A stretch of DNA of 64,000 nucleotides from Cymodocea nodosa (Eukaryota > Streptophyta > Magnoliopsida > Alismatales > Cymodoceaceae), in NCBI GenBank assembly GCA_036874045.1, contig CM072339.1, positions 12,779,501 to 12,843,500 on the forward strand, in the 5' to 3' direction. Positions 45,404-57,004 of the stretch are shown one piece after another (the first letter of the stretch is position 1; every line of letters starts with the position of its first letter). The notes beneath the pieces are model-generated. The model worked only from the letters and a program-made list of their open reading frames with translations. It was not told the DNA's origin and did no database searches. The position numbers and the translations under genes were made by a program.

Positions 45404-46533
45404 ATGGAATTGATGAAATTACCACTAGATGCACTAAGGGAAGTACTAAGTAACCTGTTAGCTAAAGATCTGTGTAGATTGTGTTGTGTATCAAAGGAAA
45501 TCAAAGATTGTGTTAGAGAAAAATATTTTCATGGACTACAAGCTGCAAAAATGACTAAGATTAGAGATGGATTTTTATGGAAGTCATTTAATCGTAGTTT
45601 GATTAGCTATGAATATCTAAATATGGAAGAAACTGTTGGAATTCCACCCAATACGTTAGAAGGAATAGATCATATTATGGGGATGGATGAATGATTAATT
45701 ATATATAGAACTAAACCAAGGTATGCAATTCTGTTACACGATATTTTAATTAGAAATCCTATCACAAGAGAAAAATGGAATATAGGAAGACCTAATAGAT
45801 ATGAAGTACCATTGAAAATTGTGAGTCAGCTTTAATATTTTCTAATAAAAATTCGACCATTCCTGAAAAATTATATTATTGGAGACCAACTGTAAATTGG
45901 GATGAAGATTTATGCTTAAGTGTGTATAATTTTCTGAGTAGATCTTGGACTGAAAATACTATGATATATCTAGGACAGAAAGCATTATTTAACGGTATAC
46001 ATGTCATACTTAATGGATATATATATTTAGTCACAGATATATCAGTTGCATTTAGATCTGATTTATACATAGTAAGCATAGATAATTATGATGATGATTT
46101 TATAGAAATATTACTTATACCAAGTGAAATAGCTAAACCACCATCTACATAATATGATAAAATTCAATTAGGAATGTGGTATAATGAATATGATGATCCT
46201 ACTTTATGTCTGATAAGATGGTTGGATGAATTGAGGAAATTTCAAATATGGATTATAAAAGACCTAAATGAATGGAAGTGGGAAGAAGAATATATTGAAA
46301 TAGATGTAGAAATAGAAACAGCTACACTGTCTTGGAACAGAAGAGAATCCCTTTCTGCATTTCATTTCATTAATGGAAATACACTTATATTTAGTATTGA
46401 TAACATACTGCAAGTTTACAAACTAAAAAGGAAAATGGACTGCATTAAAACAGAATTAATAGCAAGAAGAATTATGCCTAAAAAGTTTGCTTGGACTGAC
46501 ACGTTTATTCCATTTGTTACTACTTTTCAATAA
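45404..46533 (+). pseudogene. F-box protein gene carried by Athila-1
   Basis: This is the second copy of the gene at 28907-30074, about 85-90% similar by eye. The F-box (MELMKLPLDALREVLSNL, AKDLCRLCCVSKEIKDC) is open from 45404 to 45692. A TGA at 45692 (Gly/Glu region in the sister), a one-base deletion near 45812 and a TAA at 46150 break it. The other parts are well kept: DEDLCLSVYNFLSRSW, VTDISVAFRSDLYIVS, LSAFHFINGNTLIF. None of these breaks is shared with the Athila-2 copy, so both came from an intact gene. The leader is separated from the body by the gag insertion at 43786-45394. Confidence 0.88.
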
Positions 46534-47022
46534 TGTTCTTAAATTGTGATTTTATGCGTTTAATGTTGTGAGTATTCTGCATTTATTTTTAGAAAAAAAA
46601 AGAGAAAAGGAAGAAAAATTTTAGTTTTAGTTTTATTTTATAAGAAAAGAGAAAACAAAATATCAATCCAGTTTGTTGGTATTTGTTCTGGGAAACCAAC
46701 TAGCTTGCTTGTGAGCCACCAAAGGCATAGGAGCCTGGGTTCCACACAAGACACTGATTTAACAAGTTATGTTTTATTGTTAAGTGTTATTTTGTTATAT
46801 ATTCTACTATTATTTTTGAATGAAAAGTTTTTCAAAATAAAAAATCGGAAGATATTGAAGGAGATACAAAAGGACAAGGTATGTAATTGATTACTTATCC
46901 TGAATTTACATTTAAACTCAATTCGTTGAGTTAGGTGCTAAGTCAATGAAACAATATTCATGCCTGCTACATTTATTGTATTTACTGTAAAATCTTTTAC
47001 ATTGAGGATAATGCAAAATGTA
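46534..47022 (+). other. Athila-1 region after the F-box gene, with a conserved 100-base segment
   Basis: Noncoding. 46661-46760 is the counterpart of 28730-28830 (GTGAGCCACC, GGCATAGGAG). A TTGAGTTA dyad lies at 46915-46950. The short frame 46705-46890 is not supported as a gene. Confidence 0.6.
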
Positions 47023-47036
47023 GGTATGGGGGGAGG
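47023..47036 (+). other. Internal purine tract of Athila-1
   Basis: GGTATGGGGGGAGG, preceded by ATTGAGGATAATGCAAAATG, is the counterpart of 28493-28507. It resembles the terminal PPT at 48311-48323, 1.3 kb downstream. Confidence 0.6.
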
Positions 47037-47039
47037 TAA

Positions 47040-48300
47040 TTAAAGTAACAACCATGTAATTTTGTTAATTAAAGGAATTAGAATGGTACTACAAAAGTTT
47101 TGTGGAAATTGAAATTTTTTTTTATCAATTTGTTGTAACTATCTGATAATTGAGACTATAACTGCTTGAATGTTATATTTAGAATGTTATATAAGATACT
47201 ACAAAATTTTACTATTTATACAAATCTAGATATAGTATCTTATGTTTTTGCTAAATTTTATGAGTTTAACAGTTTCACGATTTTAAAAAGAAATTAGAAT
47301 GCTTAATTGAAACTCAGTAAATTATCTAAAATCCTAAAAGAGCTGAAATGTTTATTTTTGGATTAAATGAAGTACATATGATCAAGGATACATTTAATTT
47401 GATTGATTAAACTTGTAGAATGATTTATGTGTAAATCTTATTAAACTATAGAAAAAGTATGAGCATATTGATATGGATTCATATTTTCAGTAAATAATAG
47501 AAGCAGGATTATATGAGATTTGTGTTTTATTGCATCTGTATTAATGAGATATGTATATATACTGTGATTGTTTAGTAAAAAAAAGAAGAGAAAAACTTTG
47601 AGAGTTTATTGACTTGTTTGATCACGAGCCTTTTGTACTTGAGCAAATAGGTATGTAAGGATTGTTGACCTAAAAAGGACTCTTTAAATTTGGCAACCTA
47701 AGATCCTGATCAGATCTGGGATTGTTGACTGAAAGCTCGATACATGGGTACACTAGAAAGCTCTTGAATGATTCAAGCTTGTCAAATTAACTTTTAAAGT
47801 ACAAATATACATATACTATTTTGAAAAAATACAAATGTTTTGTGAAATACAAATATCTTTTGAATCAAGTATATTTTCTGTTAGCTAAGATTACTGAAGT
47901 ATGAATCTAGAATAGACTTTAGAAGTTGTTTATTTGAGATACAATTCTTTATTCTATTTGTCTTAATCATATTGAATTGGATTGTGTTTTGATTCGTATT
48001 TAGTTGAAATTTATTCTGAAAATCATATTGGAAAAGTCAGGATGATAGATGCTGAAAAGAAGAAAAATGATAATATAATTAACACTTATGTGATGTTGAT
48101 ATATTTTGTATATAATTTACATATATTCTAAATATATTTGTAGGTTTAAGAGGAGAAAACAAAGTTAAAATAGATTAATGAAATATACAGAATATCTATT
48201 TAGTAATCTAATTTATTATTTTGAAGAAAAACGAAGTGAAGAATTAATTCTAACACTTTAGAAATACCAACTAGTTAGATCTTAGTTTGCTAAGGGACTA
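47040..48300 (+). repeat. Conserved ~1 kb noncoding block, Athila-1 copy
   Basis: Plus-strand counterpart of 27290-28490 and 22200-23230. Core at about 47615-47790: CACGAGCCTTTTGTACTTGA, GTATGTAAGGATTGTTG, TTTGGCAACCTAAGATCC, GGGATTGTTGACTGAAAGCT. No ORF is present. Confidence 0.85.
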
Positions 48301-48310
48301 GCAAAATTTA

Positions 48311-48323
48311 AGTATGGGGGAAG
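48311..48323 (+). other. Polypurine tract of Athila-1
   Basis: AGTATGGGGGAAG directly precedes the TGTTTAG that opens the 3' LTR. Confidence 0.9.
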
Positions 48324-48750
48324 TGTTTAGAATGAAAAAGTGCATAATATTAACGGTTAAATGATGGTTAATTGCATAATATTTAGCTTATCATATGAGA
48401 ATTAAGCCATTATGTTATAATTGCACTGTTATAAGCATTGATGAAGGAATCTACATAATTTTAGGGAATTAATGTTAATTTAGTACATTTCTAAATTGTC
48501 AGTAAATTGCAGGTTGTAAAATTCTTAAGTATCTGAACTTTCTATTATTTCGGAGAGTTATACTGCATGTATCAGATAGTATGTTTTAAAAGAATATTTT
48601 ATTATTTCCTAGAATGCACGTGTTGAAACCTTAATGCATGACTTAAGTGGATTTTTGGTAAGTTATCTGTTAACTATCCGAAATGCATCTAGGCATCGGA
48701 TAGTAAGGTTCTTAAGTGTCTGAAATATCTAAATTTGTTAAGTTAGAATT
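48324..48750 (+). repeat. 3' LTR of Athila-1, truncated
   Basis: It opens TGTTTAGAATGAAAAAGTGC and follows the 5' LTR (9833-10255) to 'aagttagaatt', where it breaks off. About 1.5 kb of LTR is missing. Confidence 0.9.
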
Positions 48751-49911
48751 TGTTAAGAAAAATATGAATTTGAAAATGAGACTAAAAATGACCAAACAAA
48801 TTAAATGAAAGAAAAAGAATCTTTTAAATCACAATCATTAGCACTCTATCCTAAAAGTTTACAACAAACATTTCCTGAAAAACAAGAAAAAATTAGAGAA
48901 ATTTTTGAAAAAGTACAAGTTAATATTCCTTTGTTAGACTTATTGCAGAAAATGCCACATTGTGCTAAATTTCATAAGGATTGGTATACTAAGAAAAGAG
49001 AGCGAAAAGTTTTAAGGAAAGTCTTTTTAGCTGAGCAAAGTAGTTCTTTATTTCTGCTACAAATTCTTAGAAAGTTATCTGATCTTGGAATTCTTGTTAT
49101 ATCATGCACTATAGGAAATATCATTCTAGAAAGAACCTTAATAGACCTAGGTGCATGTATAAATGTTATGCCAAATGATATATTTGCATCCTTAAGATTA
49201 GAAGGCTTAATCCCTACTAGGACTGCTATTCAATTAGTTGATAGAAGTATAAGATACCTTAGAGAAAAAATAGAGGATGTCTTAATTAAAATCAAAAACT
49301 TGATATATCCTATTGATATTGTAATTTTGGATTCCCAACAAATTAAGCATAAAAATAGTGATATATCTTTAATTTTGGGAAGACCATTTTTAGCAACATC
49401 AGGGGTTGTTATTAATTGTAAAACTGGAGTAATGAAGTTAGCATATGGTAATGAGGATACTCAATTAAACATTTTCAAACTCAAAAAGTTTGAGGAGTTA
49501 GAAATGTCCTTACATACTATAGACTTTTTAGAGGATGAAGGAGATATGCTAGATGATGTGATTCAAGAAGAATTAAATAAGCAACTCAATTCTGAAACTT
49601 TAGAAGAAAGTGAAAGCATAAATATAAAAGGAGATTAGGAAGAAATTAATTTAGAAAATGTTGATGTTCAATTAGGAGCCCTAGCTTCTGATGAGCAACA
49701 GTTAGAATTAAAACATTTACCTCCTGAATTAACCTATATATTTCTGGAAGAAAAACGAACATGTCCAATTATTATTGCTTCAGATTTAAAAGAGGATCAA
49801 ATTGCTAAATTAAAAAATGTAGTAAAAACTTATAAAGAAGCAATAGGATGGACTATGACTAATATAAAAGGATTAAGTGCAACTTTATGCTGTCACCACA
49901 TATATTTAGAG
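48751..49911 (+). pseudogene. Athila gag-protease fragment joined to the broken LTR
   Basis: The open frame 48805-49638 runs from the late gag linker (YPKSLQQTFPEKQ) through protease: LIDLGACINVMP (active site), QLVDRSIRYLREKI, LILGRPFLATSGV. It is the same region as 12700-13560 and continues, with stops, to a part just before RT (49911). It joins the Athila-1 LTR on the left and a reversed Athila LTR on the right, and neither join is a transposon end. Confidence 0.85.
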
Positions 49912-50334
49912 ACTTAGTTCATGAAGTTATAGTTAACTCAACGGACTAACCTTGTGGACTTAAGTTAACTCCATGAGCCTATCTTTCTAGTTAAATACTG
50001 TTATTCACAAAGGAATTCGGCCAACCATTGGGCGATTCCACATAATGTAAATAATATCAATTAAACTCTTTTAATGTTAGTTAATATTAGATTTATCATT
50101 CAGCAACACTAACATTCAGATATTTCAAATAGTAACCATTGAAATCTTTAAGTATTTGGAACAAATCAATTTCAGTAAACAATAAAACTATTTTCTATTT
50201 TCTAAATCAAGCAAACGTAAAACATTCACAATACTAACAATGATAACATTAATCACGATATAAAACAGATAATACAACACTTTAATACTAAATGTAAACA
50301 CAGATAATTTGTTGCTTTTGGTATTTTTATTGTT
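49912..50334 (-). repeat. Athila LTR internal fragment (minus orientation)
   Basis: It matches 58480-58885 in the Athila-3 LTR, including the GACTTAGTTC...TTAACTCAACGGAC dyad part. Both ends are internal to the LTR. It abuts the Tork/Tnt1-like integrase at about 50335. Confidence 0.8.
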
Positions 50335-52450
50335 TAACACAGCCTCCTATTTGGTAAATAGATCACCATCTAATGTAATTGGCGACAAGATCCCTTATGA
50401 AGTATGGATGGATAAAGCGGCAAACTATTCCAAGTTGAAAGTATTTGGATGTTCTGGTTATTACCATGTGGATCATAGTAAATTGGAGCCGCATGCCAAG
50501 GAAGGCATTTTTGTGGGATATGGAATGTGAGTAAAAGGGTATAGAATATATGATAAAGAAACAAGGAAGGCCATTCATAGCAGGGATGTTACCTTTGATG
50601 AGGTTTCTTTGATGCACAAGAAAGAAAAGCCAACAGTTTTGGATCCACCTAGTACTCTTGAGCAGGTGGAGCTTGATTTGAATCAATCGTTGATTTCTGA
50701 TAAGTCTATTCCTGTTGATATAGATCAACGTTTGATTTTGGAAGGTGGCCATGGAGATGAGTTTGTGGAGAACACACATCCAAGGTGTGTTGCCAGAGAT
50801 CATCCTAGGAGGGATGTTCACCCTTCACAAAGGTATGACTACAACAATATGGTTGCTTTTGCCCTTTAGGTAGTTAGTGAGGTGGAGGATGTTGATCCAC
50901 CTAGTTTTGATGCTACCGTTAGTGGACTAGAAGCCATACATTGGATGGGAGCTATACAAGAAGAACTACAATCTTTGCATCAGAATAGGACTTGAGAGTT
51001 GGTAAAATGTCCCAAGGACAGGAATGTTGTTGGTTGCAAATGGGTGTTCAAAAGGAAATTAGAAATACAAGGCAATCATGGAATTCAATACAAGGCAAGA
51101 TTGGTAACAAAAAGTTTTTCACAGAAGGAGGGTGTGGACTTCAATGAAGTCTTTGCACCAGTAGTTAGACACACCTTCATTCGAGTCCTTTTGGTAATTG
51201 TTGCTGTAAAGGATTTAGAACTTGAGCAATTAGATGTGAAAACAGCTTTCTTGCATGGTGATTTAGATGAGGACATCTAGATGGAACAACTAACAGGTTT
51301 TGTAGAAAGAGGTAAATCAGACCTCGTTTGTAAGTTGCAGAAATCTTTGTATGGGCTGAAATAGTCTCCCAGGCAGTGGTATAAAAGATTTGATTCTTTT
51401 ATCACAAATGTTGGTTTTATTCGTAGCAGTTTTGATTCATGTGTTTATATTAAACAAATTAAAGATGAATTTGTTTATTTGCTCTTGTATGCGGATGACA
51501 TCTTGATTGCAGTCAAAGATGTCAATGAGATACAGTTTTTGAAAGACACATTGAAAACTAAATTTGCAATGAAGGATTTAGGACCGGTAGGTAAAATCCT
51601 TAGGATGGAGATTTATCGTGACAGGAACATTGAAAAGTTATTTCTCCATCAACACAGTTATGTTCTAAAAATTCTAAGTAGGTTTGGCATGGATTCAAGC
51701 AAGGCCATCGGAATGCCCTATGACAGGAACCTGCGATTATCAGTTGCTATGGTACCTCAAACGTAGTCAGAGAAGGAGTACATGAAGAAAGTTCCATATT
51801 CACAGGTAGTTGGCAGTCTCATGTATGCCATGGTTTGTACTTGTCCAGATCTTGCTTACCCTCTTAGTGTTGTAAGTAAGTTTATGTCAAATCCAGGGAA
51901 GAGTCATTGGTAGGCCGTGAAGAGGATCTTTAGGTACTTAAAGGGCACGTCTGATGTAAGACTAATTTATGAAGTTAAGCATAACTGTAGTATGGTTGGA
52001 TATTCTGATTCAGATTTTGTAGGTGATGTTAATCAACGTAGGTTCTTAAAAGGATATGTCTTCACATTGGCAGATTCTATTGTTAGTTGGAAATCTACTC
52101 TACAACCTACAATTTCTTTATCCACCACAGAGGCTAAGTATATGGTAATGACAGAAGCTGCAAAAGAAGTTATTTGGCTGAAGGGATTACTTGGAGACTT
52201 TGGTCTGCAATATGATAAGACAGAAATCTTTTGTGACAATCTCAATGCCATCAGCTTAACCAAGGACAATGTGTTTCATGATAGGACAAAGCACATTGAT
52301 GTTCGTTATCACTTTCTTAGAACTAAAGATCGTGTGAAGATTTTGAAGATCAACACACATGACAATCCAGCCGATATGTTTACGAAAGGCATTCTTGAAA
52401 GCAAGTTTAAGCATTGCTTAGACTTACTTAATGTGTTTGCTTACAGTTGA
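50335..52450 (+). pseudogene. Tork/Tnt1-like Copia pol, 5' truncated
   Basis: It starts inside the integrase C-terminal part (YLVNRSPSNVIGDKIPYEVW; FGCSGYYHVDHSKL). After a linker come RT (GCKWVFKRKLE, QLDVKTAFLHGDLDE, active site YADDILIA) and RNase H ([33 protein letters not shown]), ending [12 protein letters not shown]. Stops at 50528, 50867, 50992, 51278, 51361, 51764 and 51911 break it; most are TAG or TGA at former Gln or Trp codons. gag, protease and the integrase core are missing on the left. Only the 3' LTR remains. Confidence 0.93.
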
Positions 52451-52520
52451 CCATTCGGGTCTTTTGTGATGGAGTATTGTTATTGTTGTTTGGTTCTAGG
52501 TGGAGTTTGTAAATTCAAGA

Positions 52521-52532
52521 CAAGGTGGAGAT
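52521..52532 (+). other. Polypurine tract of the Tork/Tnt1-like element
   Basis: CAAGGTGGAGAT directly precedes the LTR start TGTTATTATG. Confidence 0.88.
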
Positions 52533-52831
52533 TGTTATTATGTATCTTGAATTAATTGGTTACACATAGGGGTATTTTTGTCTTTGGCCACTTAGGGTGC
52601 ACAAATGTTATAAATAGGCCCCCAACGTGTGCTTTAAAGTGAGATGAATCTTGTATTCCTTTTGTGATCACCTAGAGAAGAATCAATCAGCTGAGCTCCA
52701 TTCGTGGATGTACCTAATTGGGGAACCACGTTAAATTTGTTGTTGTCGTACACATTTTTCCTCCTTTGTCTTCTTCTTTCTTCTCCACGTGTCTAAGCTT
52801 CTCCCTTTCCGCACTCACTCTTCATATAACA
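52533..52831 (+). repeat. 3' LTR of the Tork/Tnt1-like element
   Basis: The LTR is 299 bp with perfect short inverted ends TGTTAT...ATAACA. A TATA box TATAAATA is at 52609-52616. To its right lies the Athila-3 spacer. No matching 5' LTR is in the window. Confidence 0.93.
52609..52616 (+). promoter_or_regulatory. TATA box of the Tork/Tnt1-like LTR
   Basis: TATAAATA within the LTR, followed by a GC-richer segment. It is the likely core promoter of this LTR family. Confidence 0.65.
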
Positions 52832-53430
52832 GCAAGTAATCAGGTTATTTTCCTGTGCAAACTCTCGCTCTCTCACTTACCTCTCTGTGGAGTTACGATT
52901 AACTCTACGAACCAAGTTCGTGGACTTAACTATAGTACTCTGTTGAGTTACAATTAACTCAACGGGGTAAGTTCGTTAACTTATCCTAGACTCAACGGAG
53001 TAAGTTCGTTGAGTTAAGCGTAACTCAATAGACCTCTCGTAAAGTTATAACTAATAAAAATACTTATAATAATAACTTTTACTTCGGTCAAGACCGAAGA
53101 ATTTCTGGTCTAACCAACTTTTAATTTTTTAACATTTTAGACTTTCAGTCAAACCATTATATTCCTCGGTTGAACCAAAATTAAATACTTTTTCATTTTC
53201 ATTCTATCGATTGGATCGATACTATGCTTCGGTAAAACCGACATTTTTACTTAATATAATATATAGATTTTTTTTGTTATTATGTTTTGGTCAGACTGAT
53301 GGATCTTGTCAATTGAACCGCAACAAAAGATGTTCTTTTAATATATTTTTCAATAAAACCGATAATTTCTTTCGGTTGAATTGTGACTATGTTTAATTAA
53401 GTTTTTTTTTTTTTTAGTAGATGATTTCTT
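52832..53430 (-). other. Athila-3 pol to env-like spacer
   Basis: TTGAGTTA/TAACTCAA dyads at 52885-53030 and CGGTTGAACC/CGGTAAAACCG dyads at about 53080-53395, followed by a poly-T run (53401-53415). Nearly the same as 7957-8530. Confidence 0.75.
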
Positions 53431-54728
53431 ACTAAGTAAAGCTCGAGTAGTCCTCTACTCTTACTTCTTCTATAATTCCAAAGGAACTTTTTGGAATCTT
53501 CAGAATAGGTCTGAGTCTTTGTCCATTTACTTTAAATATATTCTAATTTTTAGGATTTTCAATTTCAATAGTTCCATAGGAATAAATATTTCAAATTATG
53601 TAAGGTCTTGCCCATCAAGATCTTAATTTTCCTTGATGGTTAAGGAGTCTTGTCATGTAAAGATATACTTCTTGTCTTATTTCAAAAGTTTTTGGAATAA
53701 TTTTCTTGTCATGCTAGAACTTCATTTTCTCTTTTTCTCTTACAATTTTCGAATAAGTTTCATTCCTAAATTCTTCTAATTCAATCAATTGCATTTTCCT
53801 ATTTTTAGCAGCTTGATTTAAATTGGTGTTCAGAGTTTTTAATGCCCAATAAGCTTTATGTTCAATTTTAGCTGGTAAATGACAACTTTTTCTATATACT
53901 AGCCTAAAAGGTGACATACCTAAGCTTATTTTATAAGCAGTTCTATAAGCCCAAAGTGCATCTATTAATCTATTAGCCCAATCTATTCTAGTAGGATTTA
54001 CTACTTTTTCTAAAATTAACTTAATTTGTTTGTTTGCACTTTCTACTTATCTACTTATTTGCAAATGATATGATGTTGCAATTTTGTGATTTATTCCATA
54101 TTTCTTCATTAAGGCTTCAAAACTTCTATTACAGAAATGAGTTCTTCTATCACTGATAATAGCTTTAGGTATTCCAAATCTGGCAATTATATTAGTTCTT
54201 ATAAAATGTATTACCACTTTGTTGTCATTAGTTTTTGTAGGAATAGTTTCTATCCATTTAGATACATAATCTACCCCCAATAATATATAATTAAATTGAT
54301 TAGACATAGGAAATGGACCCATAAAATCTATTCCCCACACATTAAAGATTTCAACCTCAACAATAGGGTTTAGAGGCATCATATTCCTCTTTGATATTCT
54401 TCCTATTTGTTGACATTTTAAACAACTTGAGCAGTATTTATGAGCATCTTTGAATAGTGTTGGCTAGTAAAATCCACATTGTAGAATTTTGGTAGTAGTT
54501 TTCCCTGAACCAAAATGCCCTCCACATGCTTGGTCATGGCAGAAAGACAATATGCTTTGACATTCAGTTTCTAGAACACACCTCCTTAAAACTAGATCAG
54601 GACATTTCTTAAATAAGTATGGGTCTTCCTAGTAGTAATATTTTACTCTTAAAAAGAATAATTTCTTATCCTGTCTATTCCAATCCTTAGGTGTTAAATC
54701 AGTAACTAAGTAGTTAACTATGTCTGCA
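53431..54728 (-). pseudogene. Athila-3 integrase
   Basis: Open parts 54382-54047 and 53917-53714. The N-terminal zinc region has the full SSCLKCQQIG C-x2-C pair. The core shows WGIDFMGPF and IISDRRTHF (Gly to Arg after the second catalytic Asp). The stretch that should hold the catalytic Glu is damaged: SGQVES reads as SR followed by a stop near 54046. The C-terminal part (53690-53450) has LRS.. and FKVNGQRLRPI motifs. Confidence 0.88.
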
Positions 54729-56200
54729 TACTAAGGCATTGTGTTGATAGTCATTAACTATTCATCAAGAAAATTATCCTTAATTTCAATATTGGATTTT
54801 TCTATTTGTAATCTTGATAAATGATCTGCTACTACATTCTCACAACCTTTTTTATCTTTAATTTCTAGATCAAATTCTTGTAATAATAATATCCATCAAA
54901 TCAATCTAGGTTTAGTCTCTTTCTTTGCTATTAGGTGTTTTAAAGCTAAATGATCCGTGCATACTATCACTTTAGCTCCAATCAGATATGATCTAAACTT
55001 TTCTAAGGCAAACACAATAACTAACAGCTCTTTTTCAGTAGTTGTATAATTAATTTGAGCATCATTTAAGGTTTTGCTTGCATAATGAATCATTGTAGGA
55101 GATTTTTCTATCTTCTGTCCTAGCACTGCTCTTATAGCGAAATCAGATGCATCGCACATTAATTCAAATGGATGGCTCCAATCAGGTGCTTGTATTATAG
55201 GAGTTGAAGTTAAGCTAGTCTTAAGCTTGAAAAATGCTTCTTTGCAATTTTTATCAAAGTTGAATGAGACATTTTTTAATAGATTAGTTAAAGGTCTAGC
55301 TATTTTGCTAAAATCTTTAATAAATCTTCTATAAAATCCTGCATGTCCTAGAAATGATCTAATATCTTTTATTGATTTAGGTTCTAGTAGATTAGAAATT
55401 ACTTCTATTTTAGCTTTATCTACTTCCAACCCTTTCTTTGAAAGAATATATCCCAAGACTATTTCTTGTTTAATCATGAAGTGACATTTTTCCCACATTG
55501 CGTTTTAATACTTGATTTGAATTGTTTAAAAACACTTCATATGAAGTTCCATATACAATAAAATCATCCATAAATATTTCTAAAAAATCTTCAGTCATTC
55601 TAGTGAATATGCCTTGCATACACCTTTGAAAGGTGACTAGTGCATTGCATAATTTGAATGGCATTCTCTTAAAAGCATAAGTTCCATTAGGATAGGTGAA
55701 AGTTGTTTTCTCTTGATCCTCTAATGCTATTAGAACTTGGTTATATCTTGAATGCCCATCTAGGAAACAAAAATATTCTTGCCCTGCTAATTCTCTTGCA
55801 TTTAATCTATAAAAGGTGAGGGAAAATGATATTTCCTAATCACATCATTCAGCTTTCTATAGTCTATACACACTCTCCAGCCTAATTGAATTCTAGTAGG
55901 TATCAAGTCATGACTTTCATTCCTAATAACTGTTAATCTTGATTTCTTAGGAATTACATAGTTTGGACTAACCCATGAGTTATCAAAAATCGGATAAATT
56001 ATATCATTATCTAACAATTTCACTATTTCTTTCTTGACTACTTCTTTAAGGTTTAGATTTAATCTCCTCTTAGGAATTCTAACTGGTTTAGCATTCTCTT
56101 CTAAATATATGTGGTGACAGTTTAAAGTTGCACTTAACCCTTTTATATCAATCATAGTCCATCCTATTGCTTCTTTATAAGTTTTTACTACATCTTTTAA
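54729..56200 (-). pseudogene. Athila-3 reverse transcriptase and RNase H
   Basis: Frames 56155-55802 (RT start: [21 protein letters not shown]), 55664-55470 (FKLCNALVTFQRCM; active site FMDDFIVYG) and 55498-54896 (RNase H with [35 protein letters not shown]). A short deletion and frameshift after the active site (about 55495) removes the segment linking it to WEKCHF. A stop and shift lie near 55800. Confidence 0.9.
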
Positions 56201-56251
56201 TTTAGAAATTTGATCCTCTTTTAAATCTGAAGTAATAATGATTGGACATGT

Positions 56252-57004
56252 TCATTTCTCTTCCAAAAATATATAGGTTAATTTAGGAGGTAAATGTTTT
56301 AAATCTAAATGTTGACCATCAAAAGCTAAAGCTCCTAATTGAACATTCTCATATTCTTTGTAAATCTCTTCCTGATCTCCTTCTACATTTATGCTTTCAC
56401 TTACTTTTAAAGTTTTAGAATTTAATTGCCTATTTAATTCTTCTTGAATCACATCATCTAGCATATCTCTCTTATCATTTGAAAAGTCTATAGTGTGTAA
56501 GGACATTTCTAACTCCTCAAATTTTTCTGGTATGAAAATGTTTAATTGAGTATCCTCATTACCATATGCTAACTTTATCACTCTAGTTTTACAATTTATA
56601 ATAGCCCTTGATGTTGCTAAGAATGGTCTTCCCAAAATTAAAGATGTATCATGATTTTTATGCTTAATTTGTTGGGAATCCAAAATCACAATATCAATAG
56701 GATATATGAAGTTCTTGATTTTAATTAAGACATTCTCTATTTTTCCTCTAAGGTATCTTATACTTCTATCAGTTCATTGAATAACAGTCCTAGTAGGGAT
56801 TAAGACTTCTAATCCTAAGGACGCAAATATATCACTCAGCATAACATTTATACTTGCACCTAGGTCTATTAAGGTTCTTTCTAGAATGGTATTTCCTATG
56901 GTGCATGATATAATAGGAATTCTAGGATCAACTAACTTTTTAGGGATTTGTGGCAGAAATAGGGAACTACTTTGCTCAGCTAAAAAGACTTTCCTAAAAA
57001 CTTT
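56252..57004 (-). pseudogene. Athila-3 aspartic protease region
   Basis: The active-site segment (about 56870-56830) reads LIDLGASINVML, with the catalytic DLGAS kept. A stop follows near 56778 before TDRSIRYLRGKIENVLIK. The open frame 56689-56252 contains LILGRPFLATSRA and the acidic tail DDVIQEELNRQLNS. Confidence 0.85.

Larger units (their letters stand above)
9833..48750 (+). mobile_element. Athila-1: plus-strand Athila-type Gypsy element, interrupted
   Basis: Its parts in order are the 5' LTR (9833-11768), PBS (11776-11793), gag zinc knuckle, protease, RT, integrase, spacer and env-like ORF part 1 to 17420. After the SIRE insertion (17421-41258, plus the duplicated bases 41259-41263) come env-like ORF part 2 (41264-42852), a displaced gag capsid region, an F-box gene, a conserved noncoding block, the PPT (48311-48323) and the start of the 3' LTR. 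Removing the SIRE insertion leaves an element of about 15 kb. The five bases before the 5' LTR are CATAC; the matching right-hand copy is not found because the 3' LTR is cut off at about 48750. Confidence 0.88.

Noticed and set aside
46705..46890. A 61-codon frame with a hydrophobic run after the F-box gene
   Set aside because: The matching region of Athila-2 does not keep the frame, and the nucleotide conservation looks noncoding.
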